Origin: Hygrophila difformis
Lineage: Eukaryota > Streptophyta > Magnoliopsida > Lamiales > Acanthaceae
DNA length: 64,000 nt
Assembly (NCBI GenBank): GCA_030278955.1
Contig: JAOANR010000014.1
Span: 18,478,068-18,542,067 of the forward strand
Reading direction: 5' to 3'
Below, one piece after another: positions 1 to 14,656 of this stretch. Made by a program: the position numbers and the translations under genes. Each line of letters opens with the position of its first letter. The first letter of the stretch is position 1. Under the pieces are notes generated by a model. That model was not told where the DNA came from, ran no database searches, and was given only the letters and a program-made list of their open reading frames with translations.

Positions 1-869
1 ACTGTAGCAGTTACTGTTCATCGTCTTCTCCGATTTTCCAATCGGCTTTCCGGCGATTTCGCCGGAATCCGACCCCCAAATACCCCCCAAACACGTAATT
101 TAAGCAATATAATCCCTTGCCTTGGATGTAGACGAGTCTCCAAGCTTCCAATCTACAATTCCAAGTCTATATTGCAAGAATCAAGCTCCAAACATCAAAA
201 ATTCATCCAAGAACATGAGTTCTACAACATGAAACCATTGGAAGCTCAAAAACTGAAATTACCACCACAAAACAAGCTCAAGAACTGACCTCAAGCTCCT
301 TCTTCACTACTTTGAGCTCCAAACAAAGATTCAACACCAATACCAAGCAAATCTACAAAAATTCCAACCCAAACCCTTCAATCCCGCCACCATCATAACA
401 CCCTCCAAAATCCACTTCAAACTTCACTAAAACATGAAATAGATAGTGGAAATTACTTACCTCATGTTATACTATGAATTCCCCACTTGATTTGGCCCTA
501 AAATCTCCAATTTCTCAAGAGCTTGAAGATCCCCAATTTGGCTCTTGCATAGTGACGGGAATGGGGTGGGTTTTTGGAGTGAAATGGGTTCCCAACCCAA
601 AAATCTGATTTTTTAACACTCCAAGGGAACCCGGGTCGGGTCATGGGTCTCGGGTCGGGTCGGAATGTGGGTTAAAAGGGTTACACCACTTGTCTTGACC
701 ACATTGCACCCATTTGAGCACTTGACTCTTATTATCTTGTGAGTTGAACTCACATATTCCCCCACTTAAATCTTCATTCACCTACAAAATAATCCACATA
801 CCAAGTCTTTTGTTAATTAACCATAACTAAATTAAATTAATTATGAGTTAATTAAATCGGGTCATTACA
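1..869. mobile_element. LTR fragment (terminal part), diverged relative of the 14.6-24 kb LTR
   Basis: The stretch ends in the same way as the long LTRs at 14656 and 21466. Shared blocks include the fragment with repeated aagctc and ccacaaaacaagctcaag, the CGGGTCGGG run, the 'cacttgtcttga' and 'catttgagcacttga' blocks, and the AT-rich 'taattaaatcgggt..ttaca' end. It is clearly diverged from those LTRs, so it belongs to a sister family or an older copy. It stops at 869 inside a PIF/Harbinger element, so the retroelement most likely inserted there. Its other end and its duplication lie left of the window. Confidence 0.75.
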
Positions 870-1126
870 TTAATTGACTTTTAATAAAGAAATTAATTAT
901 ATTATATTTTAATTCAACGTAACGGCTAGTTTTTTTAAAATTATTTCTTTATATTAATCCATTTCTTTTAATTATATACAATAACGGCTAGTTTTCACAC
1001 TATATAAATATACATATATCTCTTCCAAAAAATTTCACTCTCATTCTTCTACATCCAAACACACTTCACTTCTTTCCAACCTATCTTTGTTTACATCAAA
1101 CATAATCCCTCCATATTTTTTCCACA

Positions 1127-2216
1127 GTGGCCGATAACAATAGTAGTTTTTTCAACAATTGGTTCAACCAAAATGTTGATGATGAAAATCCACAAAATAT
1201 TCAACCCTCTCAAAATGTTCCATTTCCCTCAAATATTTCTCAAAATTTTTATCTTACTCAAAATCCAAACTTTCACTACAATAGCCCATTTTTTCAAAAT
1301 TCCCCACAAAATTTTCATCAATCTCCATTCTTTATGCACTCCCGCCGATGTTTTCGGCCTCACAACCATTTGGGATTTCCCCAAGAACTGGAGCATTCAA
1401 TTCACCAAGCACTCCATCATTCGTAGCAAAGACACAATTTTCGAACTCAACTACACCGATTGATCTCACATCGGAAAAAGAGACGACTACCGTAAAAGGC
1501 AAACAAAGGTGGACAGTAGCAGAGGATGAACTCCTTGCAACATCATTCGTGACAATGAGTGATGATCCCATAATAGGCAATGGCCAAAAATTGGATGCTT
1601 TTTGGGACAAAATCGACGAGTACTGGAATAACAACCGCTCTTCAGACATGGCTTATCGAAGTGTAAGCACAATGAGGTCGCATTGGTACAACACTGTCGC
1701 AAAGAAGGTATCAAATTTAATTCAAGTTATAATGTTGTATCAAGTGTTCACAGGAGTGGGAGTAGTGATGCAAACATACTACACAAGGCTCACGAAAAAT
1801 ATAAGTCGGAAAATAATGGAGTTGCGTTCAATTTTGGGCATGTTTGGGAGATTTTGAAGAATCGGCCTCTATTTAGTTCGCAATGCAATGATGAATCTGG
1901 TTGTTCGAAGAAGGCATGAACTTAGGACCCCAACACAAGTAACAGCTCCTCAACCAAATCCCAGGCCTTAGATTTTGATCTTAACATTGACGATGCTAGG
2001 CCGATGGGGCAGAAAATATCAAAAAGAAAAGCGAAGGGTAAGGGTAAGGCACGATCCACATCAGACCATCCGAAGTTGGGTGATGCACTCCGTCACATTA
2101 ATGAATACAATGAGGCGAAAAAGCTTGACGCACATGTTAGAGAGAAGCTGGCAGATGCAAGAAGGATCGAGGAGAGGCAAAGAAGATCGCAGCGGAGGCA
2201 GAAAAAGGTAAAGTAG
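1127..2216 (+). pseudogene. Harbinger ORF1: Myb/SANT-like DNA-binding protein, broken
   Basis: The N-terminal part is Asn/Gln/Phe-rich (NNWFNQNVDDENPQN), as is usual for this family. A Myb/SANT-like segment follows: KGKQRWTVAEDELLATSF, then a FWDKIDEYWN segment, then STMRSHWYNTVAKKV. These sit at about 1490-1710. In PIF/Harbinger elements this protein binds the element ends and helps bring the transposase to the nucleus. The expected ATG of the first segment reads GTG at 1127. The frame shifts near 1345 and again near 1710-1850. A lysine-rich C-terminal part (2004-2216) is in yet another frame. The identification rests on the SANT motif and on the neighbouring DDE transposase. Confidence 0.7.
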
Positions 2217-2627
2217 AGGCAAAAAAAGCAGAAACTCTTATGCAAGAATACGAGTTCGTTGCGCGTGACACATCAACAATGACGGATAAAACAACGTGAA
2301 TTTCGCGAGCGTGCATGTGCCCAAATTATTGCGAAGTGAGAATCCAACAATATTTGAGCTAGCAACCGATTCACTTTCGATGTTTCTGTTCATTAGGTCT
2401 TGCATTTTCATTTATCTAATGTTGTTTCATTAGGTCTTGCATTTTTATTTATCTAATGTTGTTTCATTAGGTCTTGCATTTTCGATTATCTAATGTTGTT
2501 TCCCATTTTTTCATGTATCAATTGAATATTTTTATAATGCAGTTTTTTCCAAACATTTAAAATTATTACCGTTACCTTGAAAAATGATATAAAAATCAAT
2601 AATATTCAAAATTCAAACGGTCAAATG

Positions 2628-2870
2628 GTTACTTTTCTAAATTAAATAATAATATAAACATATAATAAAATCTAAATTTCAAACAGTTACTTTTCTAAAT
2701 TAAATAATAATATAAAAATATAATAAAATTTAAATTTCAAACGGTTACTTTTCTAAATTAAATAATAATATAAACATATAATAAAATTTAAATTACAAAC
2801 GGTTACTTTTCTAAATTAAATAATAATATAAACATATAATAAAATTTAAATTTCAAACGGTTATCTTTTA
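2628..2870. repeat. 58-bp AT-rich tandem repeat, about four copies
   Basis: Successive copies begin with (g)gttacttttctaaatt near 2628, 2685, 2743 and 2801, and a fifth partial copy starts near 2859. The period is 58 bp. The array lies between the two Harbinger genes and explains that non-coding gap. Confidence 0.85.
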
Positions 2871-3044
2871 TAATAAAAAATAATATAGAAAATAATAATA
2901 TCCAAAATTCAAATATTTAAAAATATGACCGTTACTTTATTTTGCCTATTAATACCATACCACTTCATTATATCTTAGCACACCAAAACACTACTTCTTC
3001 AATTATTTTCTTTCATCTTTCCACTCACATCTTCACATATTACA

Positions 3045-4339
3045 ATGTCTCAAAGTTCCGAAAGCTCAACATCTTCCATGTCCGAATAACTCACACAAGA
3101 TATATCTGAACACGAGGAATCCACAGAGGATGAAACAGATTCCACGGCTGAAGCAATGGTGTCCATACTGTTCCAGTTTGTGGAAGATGAACTGCAAATA
3201 CCACGACGGAGGTTTATCGAGAGAAGTCGGGAAGATGGACATGCTAAGCTTATGAATGATTATTTCTCGGAAAATCCGGTGTATCACGATCGTATATTCC
3301 GTCGACGATTTCGCATGCGCAAGGATTTATTCCTTCGTATAGTTAATGCAGTTACAGGTCGACCTGGGTATTTCCAACAACGGAGCGACGCAACAGGGCG
3401 ACAAAGTCTATCACCGCTACAAAAATGCACAGCAGCCCTACGTCAACTGGCATATGGAGTTCCTGCCGACTCTCTTGATGAGTATATACGGATGGGTGAG
3501 TCAACTGCTATCAAATGAATTTTGTGAAGTTGTTGTTGAATTATTTAGCCAGCGCTACTTGAGAAGGCCGGATCACAACAACATTCACGACTTCTACATT
3601 TGCACGAGACGAGACATGGGTTTCCCGGTATGTTGGGTAGCCTCGATTGCATGCACTGGGAGTGAAAAAATTGTCCAGTGGCTTGGAAAGGGCAATTCAC
3701 AAGAGGACACGGGTCACCAACAATAGTGCTTGAAGCGGTTGCATCTCAGGATCTATGGATATGGCATGCTTTTTTTGGAGTGGCTGGTTCACGTAATGAT
3801 ATTAATGTTTTGAATGAATCTCCTTTATTCAACAATGTTTTGACGGGGGAGGCGCCGGACGTTAATTTCATGGTGAATGGGACTCAATATACGAAAGGTT
3901 ATTATTTAACCGATGGAATATATCCGAAATGGTCCACATTCGTCAAAGCTTTCCCATGCCCACAAGATCCAAAAAGAAGGTTATTTAAACAAAAACAAGA
4001 ATCTGCAAGGAAGGATGTTGAACGAGCTTTCAGAGTGCTTCAAGCTAGATGGGCTATTGTCAAGGGGCAAGCTCGTCTTTGGTATAAGAAAAATTGAAAG
4101 CAATAATGTTAACATGCATTATTCTACACAACATGATTGTTGAAGATGATGGAGATATAATTACAAATTGGGTAAATGAGGAAGAAGAAGAGCTTGCAGT
4201 ACCGACTCAAGGCGCCACCCGTGATTTTCAAGAATATCTTCGAAGGAATTATGCCCTCCGTGACAACCAAGTTCATCACCAACTTCGGCATGATTTAGTT
4301 GAGCATATTTGGATGTACTTTGACAACAACGTTGAGTAA
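3045..4339 (+). pseudogene. Harbinger transposase (DDE_Tnp_4 / nuclease HARBI1-like), broken
   Basis: An ATG at 3045 opens a Ser-rich start that hits a stop at 3087. The frame then continues through the typical N-terminal region (FRRRFRMRKDLFLRIV near 3297-3345; LSPLQKCTAALRQLAYG near 3409-3460). Another stop at 3516 and a frameshift follow. The first catalytic Asp region (a degraded SLDCMHW-like stretch near 3640-3660) lies in a broken frame. The second motif, GVAGSRNDINVL, and the third, ARKDVERAF, are in the open stretch 3678-4097. The last part (4094-4339) is out of frame again. The family cuts and pastes at TTA/TAA sites. This copy is inactive because of at least two stops and several frame changes. 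Confidence 0.8.
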
Positions 4340-4909
4340 TTTTTTATGTTCCTCGCAGTTTAATGTTTTATTTACTATTTATATTGTATGGCAAGTTTGT
4401 TAGTGTTTAATATCTTTTAATTAATGTATTGTATTTCAAATTTAAATTTATTTATGTTTTATTTAATGTGTTGATTAGGTTTTTAATATTCCAACTTTGA
4501 AATATTACTAATATTTAACGTATATTTGGAATATTAATTTTATGCATAATAATAAAATAAATTGTATAAATATTTATAAAAGAATATATATTTTGTGTAT
4601 TTTTTAAATAAATTGTATAAATATTTATAAAAGAATATATATTTTGTGTATTTTTTAAATCTAAGTATGTATATAATTAAAATAGCATAAAAATCAAATT
4701 ATTAATTATATAATTTTATTGTTGATATTAAATGATTAGATTATGGGTCCCACTAAAAAGAAGGTATGAATTGGTGAATGGATGTATGGATTAATTGATA
4801 TGAGTTAAAAGATTGTTGGAATAAGTGAAAAAAGTGATGTGGCAGAGAGTGAATGAAAAAGTAAGTTATTAATTGGTTAATAAATGTGGGTGCTCTAATA
4901 AAAAATATT

Positions 4910-6060
4910 GGGGCCACTGCCAGGGTGTAGATTGTCGAAAGGGCTCCCATGCTGGCACAGCATGTACTGGGGTGGTTTATAACCATTGGATCCAAAACTA
5001 AATCAATGGTTAATATTGATTGCAGGGATAAATTTGTCATTGCACCTTTTAAATTAAAATAGTATAAAATTATACTAATGATTACTTTCTTCACTTAATA
5101 ATTCTTTTCTCATGCTTCCTCCATTTTTAAATCTTTGCTACGGACCCACAGTGCACGTTGTTCAATTCACATTTTAAATCAATAATAACTCAATTTTAGT
5201 ACAAATAAAAATTCTAAAACTTGGATATTTAAAAACTACAAGATGAAACGAATATAATAAGATCTCACTTGACTATATTTTAACTTGTATAACTATGATG
5301 AAAATTGGAATAAAAGTTGTCCAATGAACAATAGAGAATGTAACATATTTCGAGACAAAATATTAGAGTATATTATTTGACATTCTGTTTCGGAATATGT
5401 CAACATTCTGTTTGATATGTTTTACCATTCTGTTCTGAGTTTTTTACATTATGTTGGAAATATATAGACATTCTGTTTGGAGTACATAAACATTCTGTTT
5501 TCAATATATTAACAGTCTGTTTTGAAATATGTCTTCATTCAAAATGACATTCTGTTTCACTTATGAGACAGAATATTGGACTTAGGAAAACAGAATGGTT
5601 GTAATATGAGACAGAATATTGGACTTAGGAAAACAGAATGATTGTTATATGGAATTGTTGTAATATGAGACAGAATGTTGGACTTATGTAAACAGAATGG
5701 TTATATGGAATGGTTGTAATATATATAAGACAGAATGTTGCACTTAAGAAAACAGAATGGTTATTATACGAGAGAGAATATTTCACTCAATGCATTGTAT
5801 AACATGGGGTTTTGCACGAAATTCTAGACCTTTTGTCAGATAATAATTACCTGCAAAAGTATAATAATTACCTGCAAATCATAAATATATTAAAATAAAA
5901 TAAATATAAATAAACACTATATATATGCAAATTACATTTATATCCTTATAAAATCAAAACCATCCATTTAATATAAAATAAGATTCAATGGTTAAGATTT
6001 AAAGCAGTATATACTGGAGAATGAACTGCCAGCACAAGAACCATACTGGTAGATTGTAGA
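4910..6060. mobile_element. Putative non-autonomous inverted-repeat element with internal CATTCTGTTT array
   Basis: The left end (about 4918-5010: tagattgtc, gctggca, gtactgg, aaccattggatc) resembles the reverse complement of the right end (about 5985-6060: aatctacc, gctggcag, agtatatactg, aaccattgaatc). The similarity is imperfect, about 90 bp on each side. No coding frame is seen. The borders and class are uncertain. It could also be two related element ends that lie near each other. Confidence 0.4.
5380..5775. repeat. CATTCTGTTT / AAACAGAATG repeat array with strand switch
   Basis: Between 5380 and 5560 the motif acattctgttt and near variants recur about eight times at 22-35 bp spacing. 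Between 5560 and 5775 the reverse complement recurs, as agacagaat..ggactta..aaaacagaatgg units of roughly 45-60 bp. The two halves could pair as a loose hairpin. Nothing coding is seen. Confidence 0.8.
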
Positions 6061-6289
6061 CTAGTTTTTGACTTCAATGGTGGCTGTGGACCAATTGTGA
6101 TGGTGCAGATTTCGATCAATCAATCCGATCAGAAATGATACTAATGTGATAGCATTCTGTAACTGTTACATTTCTCTCGGTTAATTATGAATTGTTCCAC
6201 ATGATAAGGTTAAGTCATCCTTGAAAAAATCATACCTTTCAAATTACTATGTGCACAGGATAGAGTCTAATAGTATTCCATCATCATTC

Positions 6290-6410
6290 AACATTTTAAC
6301 GCCAATTCCATCCTCCGGTCTTCAATCTTGATCAAGTCAAAACTCTTCCGCAATTATTATTACACCACATTTTTGGAATTCGGATAAATCGCCACCAAGC
6401 AAATTCATTA
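6290..6410 (+). promoter_or_regulatory. Conserved upstream segment of kinase gene 1
   Basis: The 120 bp before the ATG match the segment before kinase gene 2 (35670-35784). Shared blocks include 'attcaacattt', 'aacgcc', 'atcaagtcaaa' and 'acatttttggaattcgga'. This is most simply explained by duplication of gene plus promoter/5'UTR. No clear TATA box can be assigned. Confidence 0.5.
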
Positions 6411-9722
<3,312 letters not shown>

Positions 9723-10436
9723 CATCTGTGCAATGATTTTGACAGAGGTTGGATTTACTAGTCCTATGCACAATTGATTCTTACATCAGTATACATGCAA
9801 TACAGGACAAATTATTCTTTCATAGACCATAGTATATAGATTTACGGACATGTGAAGTGTGAACTTTCCGTGAGTAAAACAATCAAAATCATTATGGCAG
9901 ATGCAAAAAATAAATAAATCAAATAAAATTAAATGGTAATTGTAGAAGACGGAGACAAAATCAAAGACAAGCAAATTGATCCCTCTATTGCGATTGTGTC
10001 TAAGAATTTTTTAGGGAGCTCTAGATTCAAGAAACAAAATGTGTGATTTTATTTTTAAACACAATGTTTAACACTCTATTGTACTGTACATGTTAGGTTT
10101 TTTTCAAACACAAGTTGTAAAATACTTTAGTTTTCAGTAGCATACAAATGTGTGGGTACCGTTATGGTACAAAACTAATTGATTCTTCTTCATAGAGGGT
10201 CTACGATCTTCCAGAATTCGCTGTTCCTCCGCCTTATTCTTTTGAAGGTATGGGACCAATTGCAATATTCAAAGATGGATACAATAAAAAAAAAAAAAAA
10301 GTCCCTACTTGCGAGGCCAATCCCATCTATAAATCCAATCAGGCAAATTCAAGATCACTTGAAAGTGCAAAATGGAGGTACCTTGTATCTTGATGTATAG
10401 TGTTGGCTCCATATAAAAGTCATGCATAATTTATTA
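9723..10436. other. Intergenic, 3' flank of kinase gene 1
   Basis: The stretch is AT-rich and without a supported gene. It should hold the 3'UTR and polyadenylation site of kinase gene 1; AATAAA-like words occur near 9908-9930. Otherwise nothing is recognised. Confidence 0.6.
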
Positions 10437-10693
10437 CTCCCTCCGTCCAGGTAAGACGTCTTGTTTGACTTTTTGACACTGTTCATTGTTCAACTTTGAC
10501 TCAATATTATTGTAAGTATATATTTGAAAAAATAGTCGAGTTTGGTCTTGTTAGATTCGTCTAATCGTATAGTTTTAGAATATAAATTTTACATAATTTT
10601 TACGTGTATATATTTTGAGTTATGGACGATTAAAAAAATATATTGGATTGTGTACAGAAGTCAAACAAGACATCTTAGTTCGGACAGAGGGAG
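10437..10693. mobile_element. Stowaway-type MITE (257 bp)
   Basis: The ends are ctccctccgtcc and its reverse complement ggacagagggag, and the element is flanked by TA on both sides. This is the Tc1/mariner-derived Stowaway layout. It has no coding capacity. Confidence 0.9.
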
Positions 10694-10833
10694 TACTATT
10701 TTATTTGAATGAAAAAGGTTTCCTTGAGCAACATAGTAGAATAAATAATGTTAAATTTATAGTGGGTTTTAACCTTTCATTTTAATTCAATGGTTGCAAT
10801 CAAATGGGGGCATAATAGTCATGAAAATATATA

Positions 10834-11092
10834 CTACCTCCGTTCTCAAATAAGTGATCCATTTGCATAATAATAACTATTCATTGAGTAACTTTGATTA
10901 ATTTTTTTGACATAGTTATATAAGAAAAAACATAGTCAAATGAGATCTTGTTAGATTCGTCTAATCATATAGTTTTATAATATCAAATTTCTATAATATT
11001 TAGTTATGTACAATTTGAGTTATTAACCTTTAAAAATGTGTCTTGCACGGCGTGAAACGCAGGAATGATGCATTTAAAAGATAACGAGGAAG
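10834..11092. mobile_element. Stowaway-type MITE, degraded (about 259 bp)
   Basis: The left end is ctacctccgttctc and the right end acgaggaag, with TA on each side. The interior resembles that of the neighbouring Stowaway, including gttagattcgtctaatcatatagtttta. Confidence 0.7.
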
Positions 11093-11556
11093 TAATATAT
11101 ATAGAGAGAGAAATTATTTAAACATGACATGTAACTAAAATAAATAGTATGAAATATTTTTCATGTATCACTTGCAACTTTACATTGGGATGTTTGGGAG
11201 CGAGCAGATCCGCTAGCAGATTGCAGATTGGAATAGCAGATTCTCTCACAGTTCTCTCTCCGAATCCGCTATCCGCTAGCTGATCTGTTATCTCACATCC
11301 TGATTGTAGCTACATGAATTGCATATATAGTAGTTAGATCATTTTACTTGACAGTTTGCTATAATTTATAAAATACCACTACCCCTTTCCTTAATACTAT
11401 TTGGTAGACTCATATTTCATGCAATACAATACAATATATTTTTAATCCTTAATAACTCAAATTGCACACTAGTAAAAATTGTAAAAATTTGATATTCTTA
11501 ATTTATGCAATTAAACGAATCCAACAATATCTCTATTGACTATATTTTAACTTATA
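11093..11556. other. Intergenic AT-rich stretch with a partial Stowaway-like interior
   Basis: At about 11400-11556 sequence typical of Stowaway interiors (aaaaatttgatattc, aacgaatccaac) appears without clear ends. At 11185-11290 a GC-richer piece repeats gcagat and ccgctagc words and may be a fragment of another TIR element. No gene is seen. Confidence 0.4.
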
Positions 11557-12537
11557 CTTCTTCCGTTCCCTTGTAAATGCTATGGACCTATATTTCACGC
11601 AATCCATTATATATTTTTTAATCCTTAAGGCCATCTCCAATAGTCCCCTAAAACTTTATATTTTAAGTTTTTATCAACTTTATGAATAGTAAATACTCAA
11701 ATTTGAGTTTTTACTATTCACAAACTCATCTAATTTTTTGTAATTAAATAAATTGCAATCTCATCCTTTCAATTGTGCAAGTTGAAATAACATATCAAAT
11801 TAAAAATTGAAGACATGGTTAATAATTTTATAATTCATACAATTTTAAATTTAGTTATATCTAATTAGATAAAAAAAAATTAAGTTTTTTTATTTTTAAG
11901 AATTTAATTTTATAAAATAAATTTAAACATAAAGATAACTAAATTTTTAAAGTTCTGGTACGATCTTAGCAATCATTTAAGAAAATTGCATTGGCAGACA
12001 AAAATATAATGAAAAATAACACATCTAAAAAACGTACAATAGTAAACAACCAAATAACTACGCAATCGAAAAATTAATTAATAGTTGTCCAAAATCAAAA
12101 TCAATATTGGATCCTCCAAGATTATTAAATTTTGTGGTTTAATGTATAATTTATAGGAAATGATGGGTATGATTGAAATAAAAATAAGTTTGTATGAGAA
12201 ATAATATATAGAGAATATTCTTTTGAGTTTGAGTTTAATGTAGATTGTTGGAGATGAATAATTATTTGATGGACATTTACTGTAAAATAGATTTGAGTAT
12301 AATGTTGGCAATTGGAGAAGCTCAAATGGCATAGAAGTAAAAATTATAAAAATTTGATATTCTAAATCTAAGCGATTAAACGAATTCAACAAGATCCCAC
12401 TTGATTATATTTTATCTTATATAATTGTATTAAAAAGTTGAATAAAAAATATTTTATGAACAGAGCCGAATAATAGTTATTCAATGAATAGTGATAACTC
12501 CCTCCGATCCGTGTCACTTAAAAAGAAATGGAGGAAG
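11557..12537. mobile_element. Stowaway-type MITE split by a nested MITE
   Basis: The left end is cttcttccgttccc after TA (11555-11556) and the right end aaatggaggaag before TA (12538-12539). The Stowaway interior stops near 11638 and resumes near 12321 with ctcaaatgg..agtaaaaattataaaaatttgatattc, the same order as in other copies. This marks an insertion. Confidence 0.65.
11639..12320. mobile_element. Nested PIF/Tourist-like MITE
   Basis: The left end is ggccatctccaatag. The right end, read on the other strand, carries cttctccaatt. Such GGCCATCTCCAA ends are common in plant PIF/Harbinger MITEs. The element is AT-rich, non-coding and interrupts a Stowaway copy. The exact borders and the target duplication are not clean. 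Confidence 0.5.
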
Positions 12538-13082
12538 TATATGTTATGAAGTATATAATGGAGTTGGTTGAATTGTGCATGTTAAAATAGATGGTTTTTT
12601 CATGACAAGTATAAAATAATATACAACATGTGATACTTTTCATTTATCACTTGCTATTTCATATGTCAATTAGATGAATCGTATAGAGCTGCAGGTGGAT
12701 CGCATGACAATTAGATGAATGATACGGGTATAGTTCGTGTACAGATTCTGCTCTGTGCAGATACGATGGCTGGGGTCCCCCTCGTGATGCCTAGGTGGAG
12801 TAGTGCTGCCAGTTATTATTTGTGTTATGTTTAGACTTTATTGAACGAGTCAAAGAGCAAGTCATGATATTATTTGTTTCCGGAAGTTCCCTTATTTTAC
12901 GAAAGCAGTTAAGTTATTTTATTTTTAAATTAAATATCTAAGATTCATTTTTTCGGATAAAATCAGATTTTATTTTTAAAATTATATCCAAAGATTCACT
13001 TTTTTTCGGATACATCAAATTCAATATCCAAGGGCATGCTTCTTTCTCCCCCTTTTTTTTGTTCTTTTGCTCTTTTCCCCCT
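12538..13082. other. Intergenic AT-rich stretch
   Basis: No supported gene, repeat or RNA was recognised here. A word repeated within 12670-12720 (gacaattagatgaat / gtcaattagatgaat) is a small local duplication. Confidence 0.5.
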
Positions 13083-13553
13083 CTTGGTAGTGTGTGTTAA
13101 TGTAATGATGAATTGGGTAACTGTGATGTGTAATGTGAAAAGTGTGTTGTTCATGACTTGGTTGTGCTGCGTCCCGGGGTAATGTGATGCACCTGTATCT
13201 CACTGTGTAGCACATCTTGCTTTTGTATGTTAGTTAAACTGGCATTATGTGATGTCTCAATCATGTAATGTGATGCAATAAGATCTTTTAGTGATGTGTG
13301 TTGGAGATGACCGACCTCCTGGTAGTGTGTGTTAATGCGATGATGAATTGGGTAACTGTGATGTGTAATGTGAAAAATGTGTTGTTCTTTACTTGGTTGT
13401 GCTGCGTCTCGGGGGTAATGTGATGCACCCGTATATCATTGTGTGGCACATCTTGCCTTTGTAGGTTAATTGAACTGACATTATGTGATGTCTCAGTCAT
13501 GTAATGTGATGCAATAAGATCTTTTAGTGATGTGTGCTGAGATGACCGAGATG
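13083..13553. repeat. Tandem duplication, two copies of about 236 bp
   Basis: Copy 1 starts near 13083 (ttggtagtgtgtgttaatg) and copy 2 near 13319 (ctggtagtgtgtgttaatg). Both run through tgtgctgcgtc, ggtaatgtgatgcac and atgtgatgtctca to gagatgaccga. They differ by scattered substitutions. No coding role is seen. Confidence 0.9.
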
Positions 13554-13607
13554 CAACTTTTTTGTGCCTAGTATATCATGTTTTCCAGTTTTTGTGTAAG
13601 TTGCTTA

Positions 13608-13632
13608 AATATATATATATATATATATATAC
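13608..13632. repeat. (TA)n microsatellite
   Basis: A run of about eleven TA units that ends in acacac. Confidence 0.9.
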
Positions 13633-14610
13633 ACACGAGGATATGATCCTATGCGTGTGCACGCCTTGGGTGAAGTACTGGATAGTGCTTTCTCTCAATA
13701 GAATTTTTTTCCATTGTCTGTTTGATTGCGGCAGTTTCAATATCATATACGTTGGCCAAAGGTCGTACTTTTTTAAAGGCTTCTTATTTTTGAACAATTC
13801 ACCCATGGCGATGTTGTCGTCGTAGATACACAACGGTGGCCGGAGACACAATTGACCTAGGAAGATGTATAGTTTCTCGAGGACTCAAAAGGAAAGGAGA
13901 ACAATCGGTATGTAATGTTTGGATTCCTTTTTTGAGAAGCCGTAAAGTTTGGATTTATATTCTTTCCAAATCCAATTTGACGGTTATGGCTAAATTTTTT
14001 TTGGAAGAGCACGGATCGGTTATGGCTAGATTAGATATGTTATTTTAAAAGATTAGATATATTTGACCGGTATGGCTAGATTTTAGGAGATTTGTTGAAT
14101 GTGGTTGGGTGTTGTCCAACATCGCAAAATTATTATTTCCCAGATAGTACACACATGCAGAATTGTACAATTCTGTACATAAACTTAATTGGAATGATAC
14201 ATTAATGAAGAAATATTAGCTGCAACAGTCGATAAATAAATAAGTTAGATAATTACCAAATTACCTAGCTAAACATGTTGTAAAAAATATTATTTTACTC
14301 CCTAATATATTATACATTTTGATTATTATCCCTAAAGATTTTAAAGAATATTATTTATACTTTTTGTTATCTTTCATCCTTTAAAAATTATATTTTATTA
14401 GGTAATGTATTTTAAGTATTTGTTATGATTAGTTTTTATGGATTAATATTTAATTTTATAAAATAAATTTTAATTATAATTATGTTTTGATTATCTGTTA
14501 ATTTTTAAATATTATTTTAGTCCATAACATTTTGTCTAATTTTTTTTCTTTCCATATTGATTATGAAAAAGTTTGTTAGTTAATATGTTCAATTAATTTA
14601 ATTAAAATTT
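13633..14610. other. Intergenic stretch, no supported gene
   Basis: Short open frames are present but have no recognisable domain or coding context. From about 14140 the sequence becomes strongly AT-rich. Nothing else is recognised. Confidence 0.5.
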
Positions 14611-14621
14611 TATTATTATTA

Positions 14622-14655
<34 letters not shown>
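14611..14655. repeat. (TTA)n microsatellite, left half
   Basis: The trinucleotide run stops exactly at the LTR start and resumes at 24032 on the far side of the retrotransposon. One microsatellite was therefore split by the insertion. Confidence 0.95.

Positions 14656-14656
<1 letters not shown>

Larger units (their letters stand above)
870..4895 (+). mobile_element. Decayed PIF/Harbinger DNA transposon (5' end lost beyond window edge)
   Basis: The element holds the two genes typical of plant PIF/Harbinger elements in the usual order: a Myb/SANT-like protein (about 1127-2216) and a DDE transposase (3045-4339). The right end reads gtgggtgctc followed by TAA, which fits a GAGCACCCAC terminal inverted repeat next to a TAA/TTA target duplication. 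The matching left end is not visible because an LTR element interrupts the 5' side at 869. Both genes carry stops and frameshifts, so the copy cannot be autonomous. Confidence 0.75.

Noticed and set aside
4753..5094. 113-codon minus-strand frame.
   Set aside because: It is a low-complexity Ile/Phe/Tyr-rich reading of AT-rich non-coding DNA that crosses the Harbinger end.
5380..5775. Repeat array as a CRISPR.
   Set aside because: Repeats are short, degenerate and flip strand, spacers are unequal, and the genome is a plant nuclear one.
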